Shown one piece after another: positions 40,574 to 50,274 of a stretch of 52,653 nt of DNA. A model generated the notes under the pieces. It had not been told where the DNA came from, searched no databases, and saw only the letters and a program-made list of their open reading frames with translations. Source of the DNA: Lachnospiraceae bacterium (GTDB lineage Bacteria; Bacillota; Clostridia; Lachnospirales; Lachnospiraceae); contig JAAUZD010000055.1 in assembly GCA_014804785.1 (NCBI GenBank), positions 1 to 52,653 on the forward strand, written 5' to 3'. Made by a program: the position numbers and the translations under genes. Every line of letters starts with the position of its first letter. The stretch's first letter is position 1.

Positions 40574-42340
40574 ATGACACACAAAGAGCGGGCTGATCAA
40601 TTACTACATCAGCAATATCACTGTTCACAGGCATTATTTGGCGCATTCGCGCAGGATTTAGGAATTGACTTGAAAACTGCACTTAAAATCAGCACATGCT
40701 TCGGCGGCGGCATGCGTCAGGGCGGAACCTGCGGCTGTATTACTGCCGCTATGCTGGTACTTGGAATGGCTCTTGGATTTCATGACTCACTGGATCGGGA
40801 ACTGGAAGTCTACGGAAACAAGAAGACAACCGAATTCATACATCTTTTTACGAAAAGAATGAATGGCATGGTCAACTGCCGGGATATTTTGGGCAAAGAT
40901 ATATCTAAACCGGAGGAGCTGGCTCTCATCCGCAAAGAAGGTCTGATACTTCAAAAATGCCCGCGGGCAATCAATATCAGTATTGAAATCTTAGAAGATA
41001 TGCTTGCTGATCATCTCAAATATATGACGGAAAATGCCATAAACCTAAAAGATCTCCCGGAAAATGACGATATGCACAGCATTCTCAAAAACGTTGTCAA
41101 ACTCCGCCATTTTAGACGAAATGTCAATCAGTTCCTTTTTTCTTCTTCAAGAGAAATCGGATTTATTCAGTTTGACATACGAAAATTCAAAATCATCAAC
41201 GATTTATACGGTGAAAAATTTGGGGATGAAATTTTAGAATTTATTGAAAATCAGCTGCAGGAAATCTGCAGTAAAAATCAGTTTTTTATCAATCTGCGAA
41301 GTGATGTCTTTATGGTCGTGATGGAATACGACAGAGAAGAAGAACTTGTGGATTTCATCCAGCAGCTCGATCAGAGGATCAACTGTTTTAAGAATGTGAA
41401 ACTTCAGATGTCCTATGGCATATACACCGTGGATGACAAAAGCATGGAACTTCGCCAGATGGAAGACCGGGCTGCCATGGCAAGAAAAGCCTCCAAACAG
41501 AATATATTGAGTAATATTCTATTTTACAAGGAACAGTTTAAAGATTCCTTATACAACCGGAAATTTATTGAAGAAAATATGCCCGCCGCAATTGCGGAAA
41601 GGCAATTCAAAATGTATCTTCAGCCCAAATACAGTATTACCAAGAATGAAATCATTGGCGCTGAGGCATTGGTCAGATGGCATCATCCCGACCGCGGAAT
41701 GATTTATCCAAATGAATTCATTCCCATCATAGAAGAAAATGGTTTTATTAAAAAAGTAGATTATTACATATGGGAAGAGGTCTGCCGTTTTGTCAGGGAA
41801 TGCATAGACGCAGGGATTTCATGCTGCCCCGTATCCGTAAATGTATCCAGAGTCCATCTGCGTGACAATGAATGCATACAGGTGCTTTCCAACCTGATAA
41901 GGAAATATGACATCCCAAAGAAACTATTGGAGCTTGAAATAACAGAAACGGCAAATGACCAGCAGGTAAGCATGAAAGCCCTTCAGCTGAAAGAAGTAGG
42001 GTATACCCTTTTGATGGATGATTTCGGCAGCGGCTATTCTTCCCTGAACATTCTTCTGGAAACACCTTTTGATATGATAAAGCTTGACAAAAAATTTGTG
42101 GAAAATATGATGGTATCAAGCAAAGGAAGAATTATACTAGAGCAGGTAGTCCTGATGGCAAACGAATTGAACGTGGGAATTCTTGCAGAAGGTGTGGAGA
42201 CAAAAGAACAAATAGAACAGCTTCAGCGCATCGGCTGCGATCAGGTACAGGGCTTTTATTATGCCAAACCTATGCCAAATGAAGATTTTTTTACTCTTGT
42301 AAAAAAACAATATAATCAAAATGAGGAGAGGGATATATGA
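40574..42340 (+). CDS. C_GCAxxG_C_C redox domain fused to GGDEF/EAL phosphodiesterase
   Basis: This is a 588-residue protein. The N-terminal domain (about 1-150) has YHCSQALFGAFAQDLGID, CFGGGMRQGGTCGCITAAM and a later KCPRAI, the C_GCAxxG_C_C signature. A degenerate GGDEF follows (about 190-300; FDIRKFKIINDLYGEKFGDE, with RSDVF at the active loop). The EAL domain (about 325-580) keeps GAEALVRWHHPDRGM, SVNVSRVH, LLELEITETA, LMDDFGSGYSS, IKLDKKF, AEGVETKEQIE and VQGFYYAKP. It probably degrades c-di-GMP under redox or metal control. Translation is coupled to the M20 gene. Confidence 0.85.
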   Translation: MTHKERADQLLHQQYHCSQALFGAFAQDLGIDLKTALKISTCFGGGMRQGGTCGCITAAMLVLGMALGFHDSLDRELEVYGNKKTTEFIHLFTKRMNGMVNCRDILGKDISKPEELALIRKEGLILQKCPRAINISIEILEDMLADHLKYMTENAINLKDLPENDDMHSILKNVVKLRHFRRNVNQFLFSSSREIGFIQFDIRKFKIINDLYGEKFGDEILEFIENQLQEICSKNQFFINLRSDVFMVVMEYDREEELVDFIQQLDQRINCFKNVKLQMSYGIYTVDDKSMELRQMEDRAAMARKASKQNILSNILFYKEQFKDSLYNRKFIEENMPAAIAERQFKMYLQPKYSITKNEIIGAEALVRWHHPDRGMIYPNEFIPIIEENGFIKKVDYYIWEEVCRFVRECIDAGISCCPVSVNVSRVHLRDNECIQVLSNLIRKYDIPKKLLELEITETANDQQVSMKALQLKEVGYTLLMDDFGSGYSSLNILLETPFDMIKLDKKFVENMMVSSKGRIILEQVVLMANELNVGILAEGVETKEQIEQLQRIGCDQVQGFYYAKPMPNEDFFTLVKKQYNQNEERDI

Positions 42341-43554
42341 CAAGAGAAAGATTACTACAAGAAGCAAGTGAACATGAAGTGGAACTGATTTTATCGAGGC
42401 GTTATCTTCACACCCATCCCGAAACAGGATTTGATCTTGAAAATACCTTTGCACACGTAAAGAAAGAGCTCATTTCCATGGGATACGCTCCAAAAGAATG
42501 CGGCAGGGCAGGTCTTGTTGCTCTTGCTGGAGGTAAACAGAAGGGAAAAGTATTTATGATCCGCAGCGACATGGACGCACTCCCTATTCGTGAAGAAGCT
42601 GATGTTGAATTTCCATCCGAAAATGGAAAAATGCACGCCTGCGGACATGATATGCATACAGCTATGATGCTGGGTGCCGCAAGGCTTTTAAAAGCACACG
42701 AAGATGAAATTTGCGGAACCGTCAAACTGATGTTCCAGCCGGCGGAAGAAATCTTTGAAGGTTCCCATGACATGATCAAGAATGGTCTGCTCAAAAATCC
42801 TGATGTGGATGCAGCCCTGATGATTCACGTCATGGCAGGTCTGCCAATGCCGACCGGTACCGTGGTCGTATGCGGCGGAGGCGTCAGCGCTCCTGCCGCA
42901 GATTATTTTTCAATCAAGATACAAGGAAAAGGCTGCCATGGTTCCATGCCAAATAACGGCATAGACCCAGTCAACGTTGCTGCACATATCATCACTGCCC
43001 TTCAGGAAATACATGCAAGGGAACTCGCACTCTCCGATGAAGCAGTTCTGACCGTCGGCTCCATTCACGGCGGTGATGCCGCTAATGTCATTCCAGATAC
43101 TGTAGAATTATGCGGTACGATTCGCACCTATAATGAGGAAATCAGAAGCTTTTTAAAAACGCGAATGACTGAAATCTCACAGGGAATCGCCTCATCTTTC
43201 CGCGCCAGCGCAGAGGTGTCTTTTGGCAGCGGATGCCCAACTCTTGTAAATGATCCTGACTTGTCCGCATGTACGACTAAATATGTCCAGGAACTTTTAG
43301 GACCTTCCAAAGCTTTTAACGCCGATCAGCTCAGTGCCATGTCCGGTCAGTCAAAGACAGCAGGTTCTGAGGATTTTGCATATGTCAGTCTGGAAGTTCC
43401 TTCTATCATGCTCGCCTTGGCAGCAGGAAATCCCGATCAAGGCTTCTGCTATCCCCAACATCATCCCAAGGTAAAATTTGATGAAGCCGCTTTATCAGTT
43501 GGAAGCGCCATCTACACATATACTGCAATGCGCTGGCTCGAAGAGCACAGTTAA
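42337..43554 (+). CDS. M20 family amidohydrolase
   Basis: This 405-residue protein has the dinuclear metal sites in RSDMDALPI, HACGHDMHTAMMLGAARLL, the catalytic/metal FQPAEEIFEGSHDM, a lid domain with GKGCHGSMP, and the final GSEDFAYVS and YPQHHPKVKFDE. It hydrolyses N-acyl amino acids or related amides. The start overlaps the GGDEF/EAL stop (ATGA), linking its level to that regulator. The exact substrate cannot be assigned. Confidence 0.9.
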   Translation: MTRERLLQEASEHEVELILSRRYLHTHPETGFDLENTFAHVKKELISMGYAPKECGRAGLVALAGGKQKGKVFMIRSDMDALPIREEADVEFPSENGKMHACGHDMHTAMMLGAARLLKAHEDEICGTVKLMFQPAEEIFEGSHDMIKNGLLKNPDVDAALMIHVMAGLPMPTGTVVVCGGGVSAPAADYFSIKIQGKGCHGSMPNNGIDPVNVAAHIITALQEIHARELALSDEAVLTVGSIHGGDAANVIPDTVELCGTIRTYNEEIRSFLKTRMTEISQGIASSFRASAEVSFGSGCPTLVNDPDLSACTTKYVQELLGPSKAFNADQLSAMSGQSKTAGSEDFAYVSLEVPSIMLALAAGNPDQGFCYPQHHPKVKFDEAALSVGSAIYTYTAMRWLEEHS

Positions 43555-43596
43555 TATATATTTATAAATAATAGTTTAGAAAAGAGGTAACTTATC

Positions 43597-44310
43597 ATGA
43601 AACAAATTATTTCAAGCCCATTGCTGCTTACTTTGGTTGTAATCGGTCTGGTCTACATCCTTGGATTTTCACTGGTTTATCTGAAAAAAGCATATACCCG
43701 CTGTCGGGAAATGGGCATCTCAAAAGAGGATTTAGCTAAGGTCATCAAATCGAGTCTAGTCTTCTCCATTGTTCCCAGCCTGTCTATCGTTGTTGGGTTA
43801 TTTGCACTGGTTTCTGTTTTGGGCGTTTTATGGTCATGGTGGAGACTCTCCGTTATCGGTTCCCTTTCCTACGAAACCTTAATTTCAAGCAGTGTAGCAT
43901 CTGCACTCGGTTTTTCTACCAGCGCTGAAATGCTTGAAAACGCTACCGGAACGCAGTTTGGTGTTGTTATGATTCTTATGAGTATCGGCATGCTGAGTGG
44001 CTTCCTGATCTTGATCCCTTTTGGCAAAAAGCTTTCCATGAGCGTCAACAAAACAGAAAATGCAAGCACATGGAAATATGTACTAAGCGGAACCTTTATG
44101 CTCTGTCTGTTTGCTGTCTATGTTCCTGTACTGCTATTTGGCGATACGATTCAGGCTGCTGTCATGCTGACCGGCTTAGTCGTTGCACTGCTCATTGGTT
44201 TCCTAGCCTCAAAGAATCCAAAACTGCGCTGGCTTAGTGAATTCGTCATGGCTTTTTCCATGATAGCAGGTATGATATCCTCCATTTTCTGGACCAGCCT
44301 GTTTCAATAA
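43597..44310 (+). CDS. DUF5058 family membrane protein
   Basis: This 237-residue protein has five or six hydrophobic helices (LLLTLVVIGLVYILGFSLVY, SIVVGLFALVSVLGVLWSWW, FGVVMILMSIGMLSGFLILI) and the SLSYETLISSSVASALGFST segment. DUF5058 proteins often neighbour M20 peptidases and a second membrane protein; the likely role is uptake of an amidohydrolase substrate. RBS AGAGGTAAC. Confidence 0.72.
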   Translation: MKQIISSPLLLTLVVIGLVYILGFSLVYLKKAYTRCREMGISKEDLAKVIKSSLVFSIVPSLSIVVGLFALVSVLGVLWSWWRLSVIGSLSYETLISSSVASALGFSTSAEMLENATGTQFGVVMILMSIGMLSGFLILIPFGKKLSMSVNKTENASTWKYVLSGTFMLCLFAVYVPVLLFGDTIQAAVMLTGLVVALLIGFLASKNPKLRWLSEFVMAFSMIAGMISSIFWTSLFQ

Positions 44311-44333
44311 AAATAGCATAAGGAGAAGTAACT

Positions 44334-45095
44334 ATGAATAAAGAAAATAAAACAACACAACCCATGGATCCCTTTCAGGCATGGAGCCATAAATGGGGAC
44401 GAATCGGCACGGTGATTGCCTTGATCTATATGATTGCACTTCCTTTTATCGTGCTTGCTTATTATGACAGTATTCCACCTTTAGGCTCTGTTTTCAATCT
44501 GGGAACTATCAGTATCCTGATGATTTATATTCCGGTAGGAATTTCTGAAGCGCTCAGCTATACCCCTATCCTTGGGTCTTCCGCCTATCTGACTTTCATT
44601 ACCGGTAATATTATGAATTTAAAGCTGCCCTGTGCAATAAATGCCATGAAACTCGCCAATAAAGAGCCAAACACCCCCGAGGGTGATGCTATTGCCTCAG
44701 TGGGAGTTGCTGTAAGTTCCATTATGACCATCATTATCCTGGCTCTTGCCGCCCTGCTGAGTACATGGATCAGCCCGGTATTTGAACTTCCCGCTGTAAA
44801 AACGGCATCGAACTACCTCATTCCTGCACTGTTCGGTTCCCTGACGCTGGGACTTTTCTCCAGCAGCAACGCCGGCGATAAGGTTGTTAAAAATGGCATT
44901 ATGGGTGTTCTTCCGGTTTTGATCATTGTATCCTTATTGTCCATTTTTGTACGCGTCACAAGCGGCGGTTCCCTGTTTGGCATGATTGGTTTCCTGATTC
45001 TCTTTATGTTACCGATTGCTTTGATTTCTTCCCGCATTATGTGGAAAAAGGGAATCATCAAGGTCGTTGACAAAAATGCTGCTGCAGAAAAATAG
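44334..45095 (+). CDS. Multi-span membrane partner of DUF5058 protein
   Basis: This 253-residue protein has six or seven hydrophobic helices (IGTVIALIYMIALPFIVLAY, MTIIILALAALLSTWI, LTLGLFSSSNAGDKVV). It contains EALSYTPILGSSAYLTFITG near its middle. With the DUF5058 protein it probably forms a transporter for amino acid derivatives. RBS AAGGAGAAG. The terminator at 45130-45167 ends the operon. Confidence 0.68.
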   Translation: MNKENKTTQPMDPFQAWSHKWGRIGTVIALIYMIALPFIVLAYYDSIPPLGSVFNLGTISILMIYIPVGISEALSYTPILGSSAYLTFITGNIMNLKLPCAINAMKLANKEPNTPEGDAIASVGVAVSSIMTIIILALAALLSTWISPVFELPAVKTASNYLIPALFGSLTLGLFSSSNAGDKVVKNGIMGVLPVLIIVSLLSIFVRVTSGGSLFGMIGFLILFMLPIALISSRIMWKKGIIKVVDKNAAAEK

Positions 45096-45129
45096 TTGTA
45101 AAACGTGCGCCGCCAGGCGCAGTAAAAAG

Positions 45130-45167
45130 GAGGGATGCCCTATCAATATTGGCATCCCTCTTTTATT
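45130..45167. terminator. Bidirectional terminator between the M20 operon and carB
   Basis: GAGGGATGCC (45130-45139) and GGCATCCCTC (45151-45160) form a 10-bp stem followed by TTTTATT on the plus strand, with a CCTTTTTAC tract on the minus strand. Converging operons end here. Confidence 0.85.
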
Positions 45168-45190
45168 ATCGTGAGCTATCTATCTCCTTA

Positions 45191-48100
45191 TTAATCATGA
45201 ATCTCACTGTGCAGTTCCTGAAGAGACTTCAGTTCTCCGCTCTCATGGGTCTTCACATAATGAATTCCCTCGGCTGCCACCTTTGCCGCTGCAACGGTGG
45301 TGATATAAGGCGCTTTGGCTTTGATTGCCGCTTTTCTAAGATAACTGTCATCATAGATGCTGTCCTTGCCTACAGGCGAATTGATAATCAAATCAAAATC
45401 TCCGTTTGTAATCATATCTCCTACATTGGGACGGCCTTCAAAGAGTTTCTTCGCCTTTACCGCCGGAATGCCCGCAGCGTTGATCAAATCACAGGTTCCG
45501 CTGGTGGCAACAATCTTAAATCCATCTCCTGCAAGACTTCTTGCAACCTCCACTACTTCATCCTTATCTTTTTTGTTGACGGAAATCAGTACCGTTCCTT
45601 CAAGAGGAAGTTTTGACGAGATCGCCTCCTGTGCCTTAAAGAAGGCCTCGCCGTATGAGCGTGACAGCCCAAGCACCTCTCCTGTGGAACGCATCTCCGG
45701 TCCAAGGATAGGATCCACCTCCGGAAACATATTAAAAGGAAACGCCGCTTCTTTTACCCCATAATTGGGAATTACCTGTTCCTTTAAATCCTTGATCGGA
45801 GAAGGTCTGTTCGTGATTTCAGCGGTAATAATTTCTGTCGCAAGCGGTACCATACGGATATTGCACACCTTAGATACCAGAGGCACTGTACGGGAAGCTC
45901 TGGGATTTGCCTCAAGCACAAAGACTTTTCCATCTTCAATGGCATACTGCATATTCATGAGTCCCTTTACATGCATCTCTTCCGCTATTTTTCTTGTATA
46001 TTCCTTGATGGTTTTCACGCTCTCCTCCGGAATATGCACAGAGGGGATAATACATGCAGAATCACCTGAATGAATACCTGCAAGTTCAATATGCTCCATC
46101 ACGGCCGGTACGAAGGCATGCTCACCGTCGCTGATTGCATCCGCCTCGCACTCCAACGCATGATTTAAGAAACGGTCAATCAGAATCGGCCGATCCGGCG
46201 TAACGCCCACTGCCGCATTCATGTATTCCGTCATACTCTCATCATCATATACTACTTCCATGCCCCGTCCGCCTAACACATAAGAGGGACGTACCATAAC
46301 CGGATATCCTATCCTATCAGCTATAGAAAGGGCTTCTTCCACCGTCGTCGCCATGCCCGACTCCGGCATGGGAATATCCAGCTTCTCCATCATAGCGCGG
46401 AACTGATCCCGGTCTTCTGCCAGATCAATGACAGAAGGAGAGGTACCTAAGATCCGCACACCATTTTTTTCCAGTTCAGACGCCAGATTTAAAGGAGTCT
46501 GACCGCCGAACTGTGCTATCACACCCAGCGGCTTTTCCTTTTTATAGATACTTAAAACATCTTCCAGCGTAAGCGGCTCAAAGTACAGCTTATCGGAAGT
46601 ATCGTAGTCTGTAGATACGGTCTCGGGATTACAATTCACGATAATAGTTTCAAATCCCAGTTTCTTAAGTGCCATTGCCGCATGTACACAACAATAATCA
46701 AATTCAATTCCCTGTCCGATACGGTTGGGTCCTCCGCCTAAGATCATGATTTTAGGTTTATCGGTGCTGACAACACTCTTATCCGGTGCATTATAAGTAG
46801 AGTAATAATAAGCGCTGTCCTTAGTCCCGCTGACATGGACGCCCTCCCAGGCTTCTTCTAATCCCAATGCAATACGGCGGTCACGTATCTCCTCTTCAGG
46901 AATCTCCAACAACTGGCTTAAATATTTATCAGAAAATCCATCCTTCTTGGCAGTGATCAGCATAGCATCTTCCGGCAGAGAACCTTTCTGTTTCAGAAGT
47001 TCTTCCTCTTCCTCCACCAGTTCTTTCATCTGCTCTATAAAATAAGCTTTTACCTTAGTAATCTCATGAATTTCTTCCACCGAAGCGCCTTTGCGGAGAG
47101 CTTCATACATCAGGAAATGACGCTCGCTGGAAGGTGTGATCAGTCTCCTTAACAGTTCTTCCTTGGATAAGGTGTCAAAATCCTTTGCATGTCCAAGCCC
47201 ATAGCGTCCTGTTTCCAAAGAACGGATTGCCTTCTGGAACGCTTCTTTATATGTCTTTCCAATGCTCATGACCTCGCCTACGGCACGCATCTGCGTTCCC
47301 AGCTTGTCCTCTACGCCTTTAAACTTTTCAAATGCCCAGCGTGCAAATTTGATTACCACATAATCGCCGTCGGGAACATATCGGTCTAATGTACCATATT
47401 TACCGCAGGGAATGTCTTTCAAGGTAAGCCCTGCTGCAAGCATGGCGGATACCAGCGCAATGGGAAATCCGGTCGCTTTGGAAGCCAGTGCGGAAGACCT
47501 TGATGTACGGGGATTGATTTCAATGACAATGATACGGTCTGTTACAGGGTCATGGGCGAACTGCACATTCGTGCCGCCGATTACCTGTACGGATTCCACG
47601 ATTTTGTATGCCTGCTCCTGCAGCTTCTTCTGGCACTCCTTGGAAATCGTAAGCATAGGCGCTGAGCAGAAGGAATCTCCTGTATGTACGCCTAAAGGAT
47701 CAATGTTTTCAATAAAACATACTGTAATTATGTTGTTGTCTGCATCACGTACCACTTCCAGTTCCAGTTCTTCCCATCCGAGAATGGATTCCTCCACCAG
47801 AACCTGTCCCACCAGACTCGCCTGCAGACCTCTTGCACATACTGTTTTTAATTCGTCTTTATTATAAACCAAGCCGCCGCCTGCACCGCCCATGGTATAT
47901 GCAGGGCGGAGAACTACCGGGTATCCAAGCTTCTCTGCAATAGACAACGCTTCCTCCACAGAATAGGCAACCTCGCTGCGTGCCATCTCAATGCCAAGCT
48001 TGTCCATGGTCTTTTTAAACTCAATACGGTCTTCTCCCCGCTCAATGGCATCCACCTGCACGCCGATTACCTTTACATTGTATTTCTCCAGAATTCCGGC

Positions 48101-48412
48101 TTTATTCAGTTCCGCACACAAATTAAGACCCGACTGCCCTCCCAGATTCGGCAGCAGCGCATCCGGCCGTTCCTTTGCAATGATCTGCTCCAGACGCTCT
48201 ACGTTGAGCGGTTCGATATAAGTCACATCCGCTGTCTCCGGATCCGTCATAATCGTTGCCGGATTGGAATTTACAAGCACGATCTCATATCCTAACTTCC
48301 GAAGCGCCTTGCACGCCTGTGTTCCCGAATAGTCAAACTCACAGGCCTGTCCGATAATGATAGGTCCTGAACCGATGATCAGCACTTTATGAATATCTGT
48401 TCTCTTAGGCAT
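45191..48412 (-). CDS. carB: Carbamoyl-phosphate synthase large subunit
   Basis: This 1,073-residue protein is full length. Two homologous ATP-grasp halves are visible, each beginning with a GSGPI/GGGPN loop (IIGSGPIIIGQACEFDYSGT; ILGGGPNRIGQGIEFDYCC) and containing GYPVVLRPAYTMGGAGGGL or GYPVMVRPSYVLGGRGMEV. A C-terminal MGS-like allosteric domain follows (about 935-1073, with FKIVATSGTCDLINAAGIP). The enzyme makes carbamoyl phosphate for pyrimidine and arginine synthesis from bicarbonate, ammonia and ATP. It needs CarA for glutamine; no carA lies within this window. ATG 48412 follows AGGAGGACTTTTT. Confidence 0.98.
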   Translation of the reverse strand: MPKRTDIHKVLIIGSGPIIIGQACEFDYSGTQACKALRKLGYEIVLVNSNPATIMTDPETADVTYIEPLNVERLEQIIAKERPDALLPNLGGQSGLNLCAELNKAGILEKYNVKVIGVQVDAIERGEDRIEFKKTMDKLGIEMARSEVAYSVEEALSIAEKLGYPVVLRPAYTMGGAGGGLVYNKDELKTVCARGLQASLVGQVLVEESILGWEELELEVVRDADNNIITVCFIENIDPLGVHTGDSFCSAPMLTISKECQKKLQEQAYKIVESVQVIGGTNVQFAHDPVTDRIIVIEINPRTSRSSALASKATGFPIALVSAMLAAGLTLKDIPCGKYGTLDRYVPDGDYVVIKFARWAFEKFKGVEDKLGTQMRAVGEVMSIGKTYKEAFQKAIRSLETGRYGLGHAKDFDTLSKEELLRRLITPSSERHFLMYEALRKGASVEEIHEITKVKAYFIEQMKELVEEEEELLKQKGSLPEDAMLITAKKDGFSDKYLSQLLEIPEEEIRDRRIALGLEEAWEGVHVSGTKDSAYYYSTYNAPDKSVVSTDKPKIMILGGGPNRIGQGIEFDYCCVHAAMALKKLGFETIIVNCNPETVSTDYDTSDKLYFEPLTLEDVLSIYKKEKPLGVIAQFGGQTPLNLASELEKNGVRILGTSPSVIDLAEDRDQFRAMMEKLDIPMPESGMATTVEEALSIADRIGYPVMVRPSYVLGGRGMEVVYDDESMTEYMNAAVGVTPDRPILIDRFLNHALECEADAISDGEHAFVPAVMEHIELAGIHSGDSACIIPSVHIPEESVKTIKEYTRKIAEEMHVKGLMNMQYAIEDGKVFVLEANPRASRTVPLVSKVCNIRMVPLATEIITAEITNRPSPIKDLKEQVIPNYGVKEAAFPFNMFPEVDPILGPEMRSTGEVLGLSRSYGEAFFKAQEAISSKLPLEGTVLISVNKKDKDEVVEVARSLAGDGFKIVATSGTCDLINAAGIPAVKAKKLFEGRPNVGDMITNGDFDLIINSPVGKDSIYDDSYLRKAAIKAKAPYITTVAAAKVAAEGIHYVKTHESGELKSLQELHSEIHD

Positions 48413-48456
48413 AAAAAGTCCTCCTGACTTCCACAAAAATTTTCCTGCTGTGCATC

Positions 48457-48486
48457 ATTTTATCATTACCTTGGGAACGGTGTCAA
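48457..48486 (-). promoter_or_regulatory. carB promoter
   Basis: Minus strand TTGACA (48486-48481), 18 bases, TAAAAT (48462-48457). It overlaps the last codon of the upstream DUF3021 gene. It gives a short leader without an evident PyrR-type hairpin. Confidence 0.72.
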
Positions 48487-48887
48487 TTCGGATACTTCTC
48501 TTTCAGCCTTTGATTTATTTTTTCCGCCTGTTTTAAGTCAATCAGATAATAAGCAACAAATGCCAGCAGGTAAACTACTGCTACTGACAGAATCATCATA
48601 CAGATTTCCGCCGCATTAAAGGACAGCCATCCGAACCAATATCCGCATGGTATCATCACACCGCACAACACGACATAATGAATACCGCATTTTATGTACG
48701 TCATTTTTTTCCCTGAATAAAACAGCATTGTGATAAGTGTTGTAAGGAATCCAGACAGCAGAATCTGCCATAACGTCATAAGCGGAATCGTATCTGTTCC
48801 TGAAAGTGAAAAATTGACAGCGCATACAATCAGAACTCCTATTGTAATATATTGAAACCATTTAATAAAATCACGAAATATCTCCAT
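48483..48887 (-). CDS. DUF3021 membrane protein
   Basis: This 134-residue protein has four hydrophobic helices (YITIGVLIVCAVNFSLSG, LWQILLSGFLTTLITMLFY, YVVLCGVMIPCGYWFGWLS, MILSVAVVYLLAFVAYYLID) and a charged end. DUF3021 is the usual partner of LytTR-family regulators, possibly controlling them at the membrane. RBS GGAGGAATGAG. Confidence 0.8.
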   Translation of the reverse strand: MEIFRDFIKWFQYITIGVLIVCAVNFSLSGTDTIPLMTLWQILLSGFLTTLITMLFYSGKKMTYIKCGIHYVVLCGVMIPCGYWFGWLSFNAAEICMMILSVAVVYLLAFVAYYLIDLKQAEKINQRLKEKYPN

Positions 48888-48898
48888 CTCATTCCTCC

Positions 48899-49336
48899 TT
48901 AAATCCCCAGCTTCTTCTTCAAGTCCACAATATACTGCCTTGAAATGATGATTTTCTCATCATTTTTCAGCTTTGCCTCAAATCGTCCGTTAAAGATTGG
49001 TCTTAAATAGGCAATTTTTGCAACATTGACAATGGAAGATTTGGAAATCCGCAGGAAATCCATATGCGTGAAATCTTCTTCGATTTCATACAATTTTCTG
49101 CGGACTTCATATACCCCCTTATCCGTGTATGCAAACACTTTGTTATCCACCGATTCAAAATAAAATATCTCCTTCGGGTCCAGTTTGACGATCTTATCCT
49201 CCACATATCCTGTTATCTTATCCTGCCGCATTTTCAAGGCGTAGATCAATTTCATCAGCTGCTCGTCCAAAGCTGCGCAGCGGACTATGATTTCGTCCTC
49301 TTCTCCCGGACGCGGCGTTTCTATGATAATCTTCAT
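48899..49336 (-). CDS. LytTR-family DNA-binding regulator
   Basis: This 145-residue protein has a short N-terminal part (MKIIIETPRPGEEDEIIVRC) and a LytTR domain (about 45-145; LDPKEIFYFESVDNKVFAYT, FLRISKSSIVNVAKIAYLRP, KIIISRQYIVDLKKKLGI). LytTR proteins bind direct repeats about 21 bases apart. It sits in the ABC/DUF3021 operon, and matching direct repeats lie upstream of the operon and of the TraX-like gene. Confidence 0.88.
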   Translation of the reverse strand: MKIIIETPRPGEEDEIIVRCAALDEQLMKLIYALKMRQDKITGYVEDKIVKLDPKEIFYFESVDNKVFAYTDKGVYEVRRKLYEIEEDFTHMDFLRISKSSIVNVAKIAYLRPIFNGRFEAKLKNDEKIIISRQYIVDLKKKLGI

Positions 49337-49348
49337 CTTTCTCTCCCA

Positions 49349-50260
49349 CTATCTGTCTGTCTTTTTCCCATATTTCAGCATACCCGTACCAATGACAAGA
49401 AATACTGTACCAAATATAAGAATTAAAATCCCTTCTTCCATTACACTCACCTCTCTGCCAAACAACTCAAGATCGATACCCATCACAGTGCGATACCCGG
49501 CAATCACTTCATCAGGCAAATCTGCAAAGGTAGTGTCTATGATTCCCTTTGACATCACACTCCGAAACATGGCGGTACCGTAAATAACCGGTGTGCATTT
49601 CATAACATTTCCAATCGACTCAGACAAGGAACCAACAGGGATATAGATCCCGCCAAGGAATCCAACCAGCGTTCCTACCACAGTGCCAAGACCGCTCCAT
49701 GCGCTCTCCGTTTTTGAAATCACTGCCAGAAAATACATGACGGTGGCATAGGTAAAGGAATTGACCATGATCATCCCTATCAGCTGCATATGTACCCCAA
49801 AGGTGAAGGGATCCAATCCCTTTACCACCCCATATACTTCCGTTATGATAAGCGTCAGTCCGCAAATCAATACAGAGGCAGTCCACGCAGATGCCACATA
49901 GCTTGCCGCAATAACCATGCGGCCAATAGGAGCCGTATAGATAGAATTCAGTTTCCCGGTGGCTCTGTCCTTTATCATTGTGGAATAAACTGCCAGTGTT
50001 ACCGTCACAGCATTGATCGAAATGATACCTGCACAGGTCCATGAAAGGACCAGCAGTTCCGCATTCTTTTCATCTGCTATCCTATCTCTGCCCGGAAACT
50101 GATCCAGTATTCCCACAATTGATTCCACTTGCATATCCCCTAAGAAAAATACCATAAGACATATGACAACAAGCATAGACAGCAGGGAAAAAAAGATTGC
50201 GCCTTTGCTCCGAAAATAATTTTTAAGATTACGTCCTGTCATAACCAAAAACTTTTCCAT
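49349..50260 (-). CDS. ABC-2 type transporter permease
   Basis: This 303-residue protein has about six hydrophobic helices (IFFSLLSMLVVICLMVFFLG, TCAGIISINAVTVTLAVYST, LGTVVGTLVGFLGGIYIPVG) with the ABC-2 permease pattern, including DRATGKLNSIYTAPIGR. It pairs with the adjacent ATPase for export of a drug, peptide or lipid. RBS GGGGGGATGAGAC. Confidence 0.85.
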   Translation of the reverse strand: MEKFLVMTGRNLKNYFRSKGAIFFSLLSMLVVICLMVFFLGDMQVESIVGILDQFPGRDRIADEKNAELLVLSWTCAGIISINAVTVTLAVYSTMIKDRATGKLNSIYTAPIGRMVIAASYVASAWTASVLICGLTLIITEVYGVVKGLDPFTFGVHMQLIGMIMVNSFTYATVMYFLAVISKTESAWSGLGTVVGTLVGFLGGIYIPVGSLSESIGNVMKCTPVIYGTAMFRSVMSKGIIDTTFADLPDEVIAGYRTVMGIDLELFGREVSVMEEGILILIFGTVFLVIGTGMLKYGKKTDR

Positions 50261-50274
50261 GTCTCATCCCCCCT

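Noticed and set aside
42137-42794. Minus-strand frames opposite the M20 gene
   Set aside because: They lie fully within a well-conserved gene and lack start signals.
45149-45616. Plus-strand frame over the carB 3' end
   Set aside because: It starts inside the terminator region and mirrors carB coding sequence.
48413-48482. PyrR-type attenuator before carB
   Set aside because: The leader is too short and has no competing hairpins.
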